The translations under genes were made by a program, and so were the position numbers. DNA of 64,000 nt from Sclerodactyla briareus (Eukaryota; Echinodermata; Holothuroidea; Dendrochirotida; Sclerodactylidae), in assembly GCA_026419785.1 (NCBI GenBank), contig JAODTK010003777.1:329439-393438 (forward strand). The letters run 5' to 3'. The notes beneath the pieces were generated by a model. That model did not search any database. It was not told the DNA's origin and saw nothing but the letters and a program-made list of their open reading frames with translations. How positions within the stretch are numbered: the stretch's first letter is position 1; each line of letters opens with the position of its first letter. Positions 44,270-54,164 of this stretch are shown here, one piece after another.

Positions 44270-45635
44270 AACAAATCTTCCCGGGCATGAGTGGTTTAAA
44301 CCAACCGGCAATTAATAGCTAACTGCTAAGAGCTAGAGTTGTAGCTCATTTTACCCTGGTACCAAAGCCTTGGATAATATATCACTGTGAAACCGGGAAA
44401 AAATTTCACCCAAACTGGCCAGATTTGACTTAATTTCACTGAAACCTAGTTGGCTTGCGTTTGATGTAGGCCCCTACTGCAATTCCGGATCTGAATGACC
44501 GAAGTGTCATAGAGTGTAGCTCAGTGTAAAATGGCTCAAAGGTCAAACTGAGAAATAGCTGTTATGATTTGCTTCTGTCCTATTTGTGGTGACCAATAAC
44601 CTTCTCTAAGAATAATCCGGAGAGGAAATGGGACCAAGATGAGGGAATATGCCTAACAGTTGATGAAGGCCCAATACTGATGATCTTGCCATTTTGTGCG
44701 CGTAGTGCGAATCGACGCCAAATTAAGCCAGTTCGTATTTCAATTGTGCGTCTGCTCACTACAGAACAAATCAGGGGAATAGACGAAATTCGGTCAGACT
44801 CCTCCCATAGCATATCGTTACGGCTTATTTTTAAACTGTCACCAATTTTTGAAAACCCAACCAATTCATCCCATGTTTTCGGATGTTATTGTTGATATGT
44901 ATGGGGGGAAATCTGTAAAGTTTTGTGATGGCCGGATTCGTAATTTTCGGCAGGGGAGTTTCGAAAGATCGTTCTGCATACTGCACATTCAACGTCGAAC
45001 TGCGGACATTCCCTGTGTACCTTTGACCACAATATCAAGTATATCTCATTAACTGTAACTCCGAACTGGCTTCTAAGATCAACATATTTCATAGAAGCAG
45101 TACCGTTCCGCTGAGCCTCTCGAACAAATTGACTGTGTCGTTTGCATGACGTCACGACCAAATCACCCAAGTACTATTTGATGTCACGGTACATCGAAGT
45201 TGCCAAACGATGAACTGTAATCAGTACCGAATGACACAATGACGATTCCAAATTAACGATCTAGTAAATTTTCTCTTCGGAATCCACCTATGGGTTGTTT
45301 GTTACAGGGAAGTACATGTTTACATTGACTTCGTAATACAGGGGATTCCGCGGTAAACCTCTCGTGACGTCAGAAGGGGATTTCGCACTAACCTATTACC
45401 TTTTATTAGCATACTCGGATCGGCTGAATTAAAGGTCTGACAGACTAAGGGGTTTGGGGATTTCATAATTATATGATTGAAACGGACCAAATGGTTCCCA
45501 GTTTACTGACCATTGTACTCAATATTTGAAGGAATCCATAGATAGATGTTACGATTTTTCTACCAACTTCTATTTGCAATTTCCACAGCAACAGAGGCAC
45601 AATCTTTATGTAACATACAGTAGCATACGACAATG
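44270..45635. other. No supported gene content
   Basis: Two TGACGTCA or near CRE-like sites lie near 45148 and 45365. Small open frames at 44580-45170 on both strands are unassigned. AACTGACCATTGTACTC near 45504 resembles the end of family D. Confidence 0.3.
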
Positions 45636-45794
45636 TCAAGGATGAATAAAAACGAACATTATTGAATGCAGAGTGTACCGTACGAAACGTGAAAGGCCCT
45701 CTTGGCTTATCTCTTGCAGTTGCTTCATGACCTTCAAAGCAAACTTTAATTTATGTAACTCAATAGTATTCGATTGCTCTTCTTTCCCCTCCTT
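45636..45794 (-). CDS. Candidate terminal exon, helical, family unknown
   Basis: The minus-strand acceptor GGAGTATTTCCCATTTTCCAG is followed by a 52-codon phase-0 frame and TGA at 45636. The frame reads KEGKEEQSNTIELHKLKFAL, KVMKQLQEISQEGLSRF, then VRYTLHSIMFVFIHP. The central part looks like an amphipathic helix. It could be the end of the gene represented by the other minus-strand exons at 46.4-49.5 kb, or of an alternative transcript. No domain is recognised. Confidence 0.35.
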   Translation of the reverse strand, partial: KEGKEEQSNTIELHKLKFALKVMKQLQEISQEGLSRFVRYTLHSIMFVFIHP

Positions 45795-45863
45795 CTGGAA
45801 AATGGGAAATACTCCAGCCGAAATTTGAAAAATTGAAAGGACGTTAAGCAATTCATTGTACCA

Positions 45864-45900
45864 CCCCCCCCCCCCCCCCCCCAAAAAAAAAAAAAAAAAA
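45864..45900. repeat. C19 directly followed by A18
   Basis: Back-to-back homopolymers 70 bases upstream, on the minus strand, of the candidate terminal exon. Lengths are probably approximate. Confidence 0.95.
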
Positions 45901-46420
45901 TACTCTCTAAAAATAAATTGTCTATTACAAGTGTAGAAACAGATAGGTGTAACGATTTTTCATTTGTATGTTATTAGGGCTTTCGGCCAATTGGATGGCA
46001 TGGGTAAAAGGTATAACACATAGGCGCATACGTTACGGCTCCAACTATTCCCTAGCTTATAGTCGGCTTTTGAAGGGATTAGATTCAGTAGACTTTGTAG
46101 AACATCGAATAACCTGCCATTAAGACAAACCAGAACTTAATCCAGTAAGAAAAGGCAGGTGATAGCACGCATACATCAATTAACCCAGTTTCCTCCTCTT
46201 AATCAGCGATAGAACAGTACTTTTTAACATACGAATTCTGTGTATTAGACATATTCATGCATCCCCGACGAATGATCGGAATCGGATAAACTGCCTGGTC
46301 CGTAGCACATGTCTATTAATAGAATAGGCCTAAGATAGTCGTATTTAACTGTTTGGTTGAACACCCTAATCTGGTATAACCGGTAACTATTTTGTACATA
46401 ATGCCAATATTTTCTCTACT
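45901..46420. other. No supported gene content
   Basis: AT-rich stretch with one TAGGCCTA word (46326). Nothing else seen. Confidence 0.35.
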
Positions 46421-46422
46421 AT

Positions 46423-46696
46423 TTATTTTTCCATAAGTATTGGTGTATGGTAAGCCTTTTTTAGGGCTTCCTGAAATGTCAGTAAGTTCAATTTTTCGAA
46501 AATATCCTCCTCTTCACAGAGCGGCCACTCAGGCCAACCTTCGGGGATTTCCCTGTCCAAGCTCACTGCAAGAGATGTAACCGTGAGGTCACTACTAACC
46601 TCCATCGTGTCCCTGGAACACTCACCTTCCTAATTATGATCGCACTGTTCTTTTTAGGGTATGTATAATTTTCGTCTTCATCTCGGCGCGCAGGGA
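46423..46696 (-). CDS. Candidate terminal coding exon with acidic C-terminus, one frame break
   Basis: The acceptor (CCATTACCTGTGCAG) leads in phase 1 to PARRDEDENYTYPKKNSAII and IRK. After a one-base shift the frame continues GECSRDTMEVSSDLTVTSLA, VSLDREIPEGWPEWPLCEEE, DIFEKLNLLTFQEALKKAYH and TPILMEK, then TAA, which lies within the AATAAA of a possible polyadenylation signal. The 274-bp length becomes consistent with phase 1 if one base is missing, as elsewhere in this window. Tyr, Trp and acidic clusters make a protein origin likely. A cytoplasmic tail is possible, but the family is not recognised. An alternative reading places an intron at the AAG-GTGAGT site near 46625, which would be only about 60 bp. 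Confidence 0.45.
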
Positions 46697-46792
46697 CTGC
46701 ACAGGTAATGGCCCAAGCCAGCCTTACAATACTAACACACTTAAATACAGGTGATACTATGTACGTGTATTAATCACACCTGATACAGACTT

Positions 46793-46995
46793 GGAGCGTG
46801 GTGGCCTAATTGGTTGAGGCGTCGAGCTTGTAAACCCAGAGGTTTGTGGGGTTCGAGCCTTCTACGGTGTACCCTTGAGCAAGGTACTCTTCGCTACTCT
46901 TCACCCAGAGTTTTCGGAACCAGAATTTAATGCCTTCATTGCGGGTTGGTCAATGGCGAGTTATATGGGTGATAAAATATATGACAGCTAGTTCC
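46793..46995 (+). mobile_element. tRNA-Thr-like SINE
   Basis: The head GGTGGCCTAATTGGTTGAGG has an A box, then GTCGAGCTTGTAAACCCAGA with a loop reading TGT at the anticodon position (Thr), then B box GGGTTCGAGCC. CCTTGAGCAAGGTACT follows about 10 bases on, a motif I recall from deuterostome SINEs. The 3' end is not defined here. Confidence 0.7.
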
Positions 46996-46999
46996 GTTT

Positions 47000-48880
47000 C
47001 TTCAGAAGGACTCCGCCGCTGTGTCTCAACAAACTGCCTGTCCTTCTGGGTGAGGAAAGGGTTCCATATGAAATGGTGGCTGCATTTCTGACTCGCCTCG
47101 TGATGAGCATCTTGTTATATTAAGTTGTGAAACAATAAGTGTGGCGAGGATTCCACCCCATGCTACTAACAACGTAACAGTAAATGGCTGTTGACGAGTG
47201 ACAATTAGTCATAATAGTTAGGCCTATAACTTGGACCATTTTACCTGCATCCATATTATTATCCCCACCAAAGTTTGGGCCCTCCCAACCTCTTCAGTGT
47301 GGCTAGTCCTGCCTCTTCACCGATGCCTTGTTGTCTGGATGGCAATTCCAGTTTTGCTTACTACAGAGATATGTCGCTGTAGCTTGCCAGTGTGAATTTC
47401 TGCTGAAGATGTTTGGTGATAGAGGATGCCTTACCCTCAAGGGAATGCATCCTCTCCCTCCTGATAGGGTTCCCATTGCGTGAATATCATATGTTGTAAT
47501 GTTAAAAAGTTAAAAAAACAAACTAAATCAGATTTGCTGTATTCAATTGTCTTAGGTGTTTTAAAAACAACCAATCAAACTTTGGGGATTTTTCTACATG
47601 GAAGGAAATGTTCGCTGACGTTACATTGGTCAGCCAAAAAACTAATTGGAGTCATAAAAAACAGAACTAAATCAGATTTGTTGTGATTTTCTCACATGTA
47701 CTGTGAAGTAATTGAAAGAAAACCTACATTTTTTTTATTGGTGCGCCACAGGAATTTGGTCCACTTCAGCGTAGACATATGCTGTACTGTAGGTTTTTAA
47801 CTTGGCAACTTATTTGACTGACATGCCACGCCTAAAATATCAGTGTGAACTGCGCCCTACATCATGTATTCCACAATGGCCAGTGTCAACATTATGTAAC
47901 AACATTATGGGCCAGTAACAACATTATACACGTACAATCCCTAGCCTATTCATTCACTCACACTCCATATTCCACTACACATTACAATAAATTGTATAGG
48001 CCTAAGTTAGAATAGATAAAACAAATTAAATTTGGGTTGACCTAGAATCCGGATAATGACCCCGGCATTTAACTAATTTAGCTCCAAATAGCCTAGTAAT
48101 TTATACTTTTATAACTTATAATTGAAACAAAGTTCTTTAAAACCCTAGTCACACTCTGCATCGTATTAAATAACCTGCATTGCAGCAACAGGTTTTGTGG
48201 GATTGTTGAAGGGACAGCGACTGTGTTTATTGTTATATAGGCCTATGCCTAATTAATTTGTGCAGGATCTAGGGCCCTACTGCCTATGCCTATGTTGCAG
48301 TACAGAGCATTACTCATGAGAAAGTCGCGAGCCTAAGTACCTAGCCCACGTTAGCCCTTGTGAAGGACGTAGCCTAAAGAAACCTTTACTTTACTCTACT
48401 ATACTATGACACTAGTACTACTTGTCCGTCACGTTACCTAACCATAACTTGTAATATTTACCGTTTCATAACTTTTGAACATTGAAATGAAAGCCCTCGT
48501 CTGACAAGGGAACGTACTTCATGCCTCTATCACCCCCACCGCATGCACGTGCGTGCAACGCGAACGACTGTGGCAACTGGCAAGTCTGGTTGGTTTGTTG
48601 TATAGTTTGTAATGTTTCCGAAACGACTCTGGAGCAAGTCGGCTCAGGTTTTTTGTTTCGTTCGTATGACCCGGGTCATTGTTTTGGTGACGTCATGAAC
48701 ATTACGTAATCGCGATAAAATCGCCCAAAATAACGCTCGTCCCTAATAATTACAAACGTTCATAGTCCTTTTGAACGATTAGGAGGTGGTATTCCACGAC
48801 GTTTAAACGCAAAGAGGGCGGCTGCATCTGCCAACACGATGAAATAGACGTCTTTCGAATCATTACTTCAAAAACACTTA
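47000..48880. other. No supported gene content
   Basis: GGATGCCTTACCCTCAAGGG followed by AATGCATCC (47426-47454) is an imperfect palindrome. AACTAAATCAGATTTG occurs twice (47518 and 47664), about 145 bases apart. A consensus CRE, TGACGTCA, lies at 48688-48695 in a locally CpG-containing stretch. Three TAGGCCTA words are present. Confidence 0.35.
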
Positions 48881-48881
48881 C

Positions 48882-49014
48882 GAAATCTATGAGGGTTCCA
48901 CCAAAGCTTTCGTCGTGCGTTGACACCTTACAGGGATTTCGGGAAATGGGGTCCAGGGTGTACAATATGCGCGAGACGTGAGGAATCAGGAACACAATTA
49001 GGCCGCTGCGCGCC
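48882..49014 (-). CDS. Candidate internal exon, family unknown
   Basis: The exon is 133 bp, entering in phase 2 and leaving in phase 0 at a consensus donor (GATTTC then GTAAGT). The frame reads ARSGLIVFLIPHVSRILYTL, DPISRNPCKVSTHDESFGGT, LIDF. The acceptor CTACAACAG is purine-rich and weak, and it immediately follows the AAATC tail of a SINE-A fragment, so the mobile element may have supplied the acceptor. The entry phase matches the exit phase of the next exon upstream (49354-49469). No domain is recognised. Confidence 0.35.
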
Positions 49015-49020
49015 CTGTTG

Positions 49021-49100
49021 TAGTTTGATTTGATTTCGACGGCCGTTAGGAAGCCAAATAAGGCTCATCTAGGAACCCTGGCCGTTTGAGCACTTCGGTG
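49021..49100 (-). mobile_element. SINE family A, 3'-end fragment
   Basis: On the minus strand, GGCCAGGGTTCCTAGATGAG, CTTATTTGGCTTCC and the tail CGAAATCAAATCAAA match the 3' end of the copies at 42.8 and 52.7 kb. Confidence 0.75.
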
Positions 49101-49353
49101 GGTGAAGACAGCCTATATTATAGCGAATTTGAATTATCATTGAATTAGTGACATGCTGATTTTTCCAGACCTCAGTACTCTAATTGAAACATAACTAACT
49201 GACTAAGTTGCGAGAATTTCGCGAAGAGACTAGATAAGATAACCCACAGTCGCAGTATAATCGTAGCATGGTCGGGTAAATTGAACGAGGTGGCCGATGT
49301 CATGCAACCTACATCCTACCGTGCCCATCGCGACTGAGAAATCGTTGACTTAC

Positions 49354-49469
49354 GTAAGCCAGCCTGTCGCGATGTCCGGTTTGGTTAGGCCTATTTTCAG
49401 ATTTTCAAAACCCCAACCCCCGTCGGGCCAAACGCTGACTCTGATCCCCACGACCTCACGAATTCTTGT
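49354..49469 (-). CDS. Candidate internal exon, family unknown
   Basis: The exon is 116 bp, with acceptor-like GGACTTCCACATAG (a TTTTTTAAC branch-site-like stretch lies upstream) and donor CTTAC then GTAAGT. The phase-0 frame reads TRIREVVGIRVSVWPDGGWG, FENLKIGLTKPDIATGWL and leaves in phase 2. It therefore splices in frame to 48882-49014, giving ...TGWL-T-ARSG. The regular alternation around VGIRVSVWPDGG suggests a beta-rich fold. The opposite strand also has an open frame here (49297-49491), so orientation is not beyond doubt. Confidence 0.38.
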
Positions 49470-49949
49470 CTATGTGGAAGTCCATCGTTAAAAAATGTTC
49501 TTCGTTGCCTTATGTCGACGAACCCTCACACCCGAAAACAGGGGAAATTAGGCCAAACAGTGATATTGTAGTAGTCTCCTCCTTAACACTGACTAGATGC
49601 GGACAGTCTCAAAGGTTTATTTGCATTTACCGATCATTGACTAAAACGGAACTCGAACGACGTGCTGATTTAGCAAATAAAGGGCATCATGTGCATGTTG
49701 ACTCATCGCCAGCAAATGCAAGACCAACCTAGCCAGATTTTACTTTATGCGACAATAGTGGCGTTCCAACCGTCAACTGTGATGTGTGTGACGTGATATA
49801 ACGTCAGTTTAAACAGTACGTGGGTAGGGCGCCGCGCTACCTACTTCAATAGTCTCAGGTGAATTTTACAGAAGTTAACTATAGAATTTACAAGTGATTT
49901 ATGATGAATTTTACAGTTCTACAGTTTGGAATTTCTCTCCTCTAATTTT

Positions 49950-50006
49950 ATTTAATTTGAATTAAACGGGTTCAGGAAGCCGAAGGCTCATCAAGAAACC
50001 CTGCAT
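49950..50006 (-). mobile_element. SINE family A, 3'-end fragment
   Basis: The minus strand reads CAGGGTTTCTTGATGAGCC, TTCGGCTTCCTGAACCCG, then an AATTCAAATTAAAT tail. Confidence 0.65.
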
Positions 50007-50009
50007 AAT

Positions 50010-51520
50010 GTTTCGTGGTGTTAACATATAGGCAGAGGTGTAACTAATCCAAAAATAACTCCCGGACTGCTTGAAGGACAATCAGTGGAACCCAGTATCC
50101 GACTACTTCCTCGGAAACTGGAGGGCGAAAAGAATCGTGTCCAGCGTGATTCGTGAATGCTCACAGCCTACCGAGATTTATTGTTATTATCCCTAAGCTC
50201 GTTTCACATTGGTTAGATAGTCAATTAGTTATGTATCAACCCGGAACACAGTGACAAAGCAACCGCAAATGACAAAATTGCCATGACTGTAAATTTTCAC
50301 GAATTTGAAAATTCCAATCCAGCTTCGTGAGAATACGTATGTGCTGTGACAATTCATCCTTGTGTAAAATTTGAACTCATGCGAATTCAAATATTGAGAG
50401 AGCCTGCGAAAACACGCCACCACACACACAATTAACGGACACCCATATAGTGCTGGACCACCTAGCACTCATGGGTACTCCTCCATAGCTAGGGTACCCA
50501 TCAAAACAGACTCTCATCCCGTTAATGTTACCATACAGCCGTCGCGAATGGCGAGCAAGCACAGCGATTAAGTCGAAATGGCAAACTGACAACAATGTTT
50601 TAACTGGGTTTCCGGGCTGCTGATGGACTAATACACCTTTTTTTTATTTACAGAGTTTCTTCTTCTGTTGTCTTATCCCGCTCTGTATACCGATGATAAA
50701 GGACGTCAAAAACACACTGTCCCAACTGCGGGGGCGTCATTGTCTATACGACAGGATAGGATGAGGCCATCGCGATCACTCTTGGAGCGCCAAATGGATC
50801 AGTAGTCTTGGTTTGTTCTGATGACTAGTCGCATTTACTCGACGATGCTCTTCATTCATGTACATGGGCCTCCCAGTTTTTGTTGTTTCTCAAAAGAGAG
50901 ATGATCTATAGGCTCATTCGTTTTTTGATACACTGTTAGAAGCCTGAGCGAGTAGGCCTATTCTAGTAGAGTATGCGACTAAATCCCATTCATTCCGTTG
51001 AGACTACCGCATTCCGCCGTTCATTTTTATTTATCATGGTGCCATTATGTATCTGCTTCCATTTGTGGTCTACCGCATCCGCCCCTGTGACGTCGCTGAT
51101 TATTTGAAATGTGAACAAAAATGAAATGGCTCACCGTGCAACATGATAAATTAAATCTCCAAATTTGGGGCATGGTGGTGCAGTACTCTTTCACCCCATT
51201 TGGTATAATATCATATGATGCTTGTCAGTTAATTTTACCCATTATCCATAGGTCTGTCCACCCCCCGGGGAAAAACAAAAAAAAAAATTGGTTCATTTGA
51301 TTTCCTGATAAGTTTCTGATACTTGTCTTAAACCAGTCTTATCTATGGGTAATATATCCATATGTTGGATGGGCCTATTCGGCCCGCCTGTTGTACGAGG
51401 TACTTACCCTGTCCTACATCTTATGCATGACACCTTAACGTTGATAAAAATACGTACCATAGACTACATAACTATACATTGCAATTTTGCCGTGAATGGA
51501 CATTGCAGTTGGCCTATTGT
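50010..51520. other. No firmly supported gene content
   Basis: A minus frame at 50400-50595 (GNINGMRVCFDGYPSYGG, then VPMSARWSST) follows an acceptor-like TTGTTGTCAG and is protein-like, but it has no good donor. A strong plus-strand acceptor (CCTTTTTTTTTATTTACAG, ending at 50653) leads to no long frame. Confidence 0.3.
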
Positions 51521-51522
51521 TT

Positions 51523-51689
51523 TCACGTGACTGTTTCAGCCTCATTAATATAACCAAACACCGATACTTTTTCAACAGGGAATCGAAAGGGGTTCTGGCT
51601 AGAAAAAAAATCCAGACAGCCATCGAATGATGCGATTTGGTAATAACAGTTTGAACGCGGCTGGTGTGCAACCAACTTGATTTTTCTGA
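51523..51689 (-). CDS. Candidate terminal exon, family unknown
   Basis: A very good acceptor (TTCTTCACCTTCCCGGCTTTCTCAG, here shortened to CCTTCCCGGCTTTCTCAG) is followed in phase 1 by 54 codons and TGA. The frame reads RKIKLVAHQPRSNCYYQIAS, FDGCLDFFSSQNPFRFPVEK, VSVFGYINEAETVT. Two cysteines, aromatic residues and an orderly mix of charges make this protein-like. The frame has no ATG. It could be the last exon of another minus-strand gene further right. No domain is recognised. Confidence 0.38.
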
Positions 51690-51699
51690 CTGAGAAAGC

Positions 51700-52710
51700 C
51701 GGGAAGGTGAAGAACTGTAAAACAAGAAAAAAATTTGCTTTTGCTTGGAAGCAACTTGGTCAGTTGGGGCGGTTCGATTCGTTTAAACTACTCATCTCAA
51801 CATTTGCAATGAATTTTGTTTGAGACGGCGCCGCCACTTCAATCAATCAGTGCGCTTTCGCTTCTCAGACTGGGCGGACATAGTCCACTATTCCTTCAGC
51901 ATCAATTTCAGCACAGTGTATAGCACGCTGGAATCCCTATACATCATTGGCGTACAACAGTACTGCGGTTTCAGTGAGGTGTTGGTACATGTAGGTGTGC
52001 ATCTAGCTACCTACATCGTCGCTGGCAGTTCGCACAATTCTAAATTACCTAACACCAGTTTCAACGAAGCCCATGAGGTGGTTACTCTTTACACAATATC
52101 ATATAACGTATCTACGGTTTTCGGCACACCCCTTAAAAACCAAACTATTTGGACTCAGTGAGAGAGCTGTGGCATGGCCACCTCAGTAGCCTAGATCGGC
52201 ATGCAACCGAATAAAACGGACAGAAATGGATCAGGGACAGTTGCGATTAGATGCCGTTTTCAATTGAAAAACAAAACGAAAAACAACACACCAAAAGAGA
52301 AAGAAGGGCAAGGATGGTTAACCCTACTCCATTGTTCATGCAGGTGGATCCCGCGCGCAATTGTTGTGATTACACTACAGACGCTGTGAACCACCCTGTT
52401 TAGTAAAGAAGAAAAGAAAAATCTGGAAAATCGTATTTCTCGATACGTAATATGACTACTCGTATTTAACAGCGTGTCTGAAAATATGTGACGGGTGTTT
52501 CTGAATAGAAAAAATTATATTATTTATTTAAACCTAGTTACATGACGAATCTGGTAATGGAGGATTTTCATTTCAAAACCATTTTCGAAACACAATACCA
52601 TGCCAATAGACACACATATAGTGATTACTATTTTTACCAGGCTTTTTCTTCTATTTCTGTCCCTTTTCGGCATTGAATTTTACAGAGAGTCCTGTGACAG
52701 ATGTGCCTTA
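51700..52710. other. No firmly supported gene content
   Basis: A 113-codon plus frame (51820-52161, SDWADIVHYSFSINFSTVYS and following) is free of repeats but lacks splice or domain support. Chance frames of this length are expected in a window this size. Confidence 0.3.
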
Positions 52711-52716
52711 CATATG

Positions 52717-53196
52717 ATTTGGCGAAGAGTGTATCATGACGCTGCCAGTAAACATTCCTGGTTCGAATTCCAGCAATCAACACAGGAAGTTTTTTTTTTT
52801 CTTTGGAGGTGGCTGGACTTACAGTTTGCGATAGGCGGGTCATGTTCTTCACTGCATGTTCCGCTGTAATGCAAGTGACTCCTGGGATCGGTAACGAAGA
52901 TATTTGCAATAATACTTCGGCTGTGTCGGCTGTGATCACAACGTGAGCTTCCGCTCCTCCAGGTTCCGAGAAATTGGTCGGTTCTGAGTTCACTGATCGT
53001 CTTTCGGGACTGAAAATGGCGGTTCCGGGAGCTGGTTGGGATGGTTCACCCCTGCCTCGATGTCATCTGAGACAGTCCGAGGAGGAGGAGCGAGTTATCG
53101 CCGGGCTCAATCCACAATCGAAAAAGGCCGGGTCCTATATAGATGAGCCTACTTGCTTCTGCACTGTAGAAATCAAATCAAATCAAATCAGAATTT
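52717..53196 (+). mobile_element. SINE family A, full-length copy
   Basis: The head TTGGCGAAGAGTGTATCATG leads to B box GGTTCGAATTCC (52760-52771). The body contains GGAGGTGGCTGGACTTACAG, TTCCGCTCCTCCAGGTTCC and CGTCTTTCGGGACTGAAAAT. The 3' end has ATCGCCGGGCTCAATCCACA, AGGCCGGGTCC and GATGAGCC, then the tail GAAATCAAATCAAATCAAAT. This is the clearest (AAATC)n tail in the window. Confidence 0.85.
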
Positions 53197-53399
53197 ATCA
53201 AAAAATACTCATTTGTACATGTAGCTCACTACGGAGTATGGCTCCACCCAAAATGTTCCCTCGTTTCTACTCTACCCAAATAACATATTTTTTCATATCC
53301 TCCGCATAACAAAAATTCCACTTAACTATTGGGTTTCTTTTGCTTTTGGTTTAACATATTTTCTTACTTTGTCCCCATTTTTACCTTTTTTGGTTTTTT

Positions 53400-53495
53400 A
53401 AAACCCCAAAAAAAAAAAAACAAAGCGCTTCGAGAGTTCTGGGAAGCGCTTGATAAATATGTATAATATTATTATCATTATTATTATGTATTATT
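53400..53495 (+). mobile_element. SINE/LINE-type 3' tail with GCGCTT pairs and ATT repeats
   Basis: AAAGCGCTTCGAGAGTTCTG and GGAAGCGCTTGATAAATATG are followed by ATTATTATCATTATTATTATG. A similar end, GGCGCTATATAGAACC then TATTATTATTAG, lies at 57030-57060. Such ends are common on retroposons of many animals. Confidence 0.55.
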
Positions 53496-53499
53496 ATTG

Positions 53500-54120
53500 A
53501 CTCAGAGTACTTTGACCTGCGCCAAAACAATCGTTATCAGTTACCCATTATGGGGAACTCACATCCCAAGTCTAGCTCCCATCCATGTGGGGTGGCGTAA
53601 CACCTACACACACAACTGTCAAAGCTGCTTATATTCCTCTGTCTTCGTCAAGGAATAAAACAAGAAGTACTATCCGTAGTGTTCCTTGGCAATCCTTCGG
53701 CTGATACTGCATCTCGTAACGAAGACAACTTCCAACAAGCCGATACACCTAAAACCTAATGTATGTCTTATGCAGAGTGCCCGGAGAGTGTTGTCAGGTT
53801 AGTTTCAATTACGATCGCCCTTTCGGTTGCAACTCACCTCAGGCAGATAATACATTGTGCCTATTATCGCTTCTTGTCCTGAATTGGTACGCTTATTTTG
53901 TTTTTCCCCCTGCCTCTCTGATGGTGAGAATCACAACACACTGTAGAGGCTGTTGTGATATTCACCAACTTGGTTCAACTCCAGATTCAAATAGATATGA
54001 CAAAGTTAAGGACTGGACTGACTCAGGCACAGTCCAACCTCAGTCTTCGCCGGGCGATTCAAAGCCATTTAACTTTAGCGCTCGCGGAAAATCATCTATT
54101 ATTAACAAGTAAATGAACAT
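53500..54120. other. Family E fragment and unassigned open frame
   Basis: CCCATTATGGGGAACTCACA, CCCAAGTCTAGCTCCCATCC (53543-53585) and TTCGTCAAGGAATAAAAC (53645) are family E words. The 117-codon plus frame at 53759-54112, cysteine-rich at its start, has no other support. Confidence 0.4.
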
Positions 54121-54125
54121 GAAAT

Positions 54126-54161
<36 letters not shown>
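54126..54161. repeat. 36-base G run
   Basis: Thirty-six consecutive G. The exact length should not be trusted. Confidence 0.92.
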
Positions 54162-54162
<1 letters not shown>

Positions 54163-54164
54163 CG

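Noticed and set aside
51820-52161. 113-codon plus frame
   Set aside because: Repeat-free but without start context, splice sites or domain. Within chance expectation.
52634-52993. Minus-strand frame EPGGAEAHVVITADTAEV, also seen near 43000 as EPGGAKVKFNVLLTAADE
   Set aside because: First taken for an Ig/FN3-like duplicated exon, but the shared block continues through tRNA-like heads and AAATC tails on the plus strand, so it belongs to SINE family A.
53759-54112. 117-codon cysteine-containing plus frame ending before the G36 run
   Set aside because: No signal peptide, regular cysteine spacing or splice sites. Within chance expectation.
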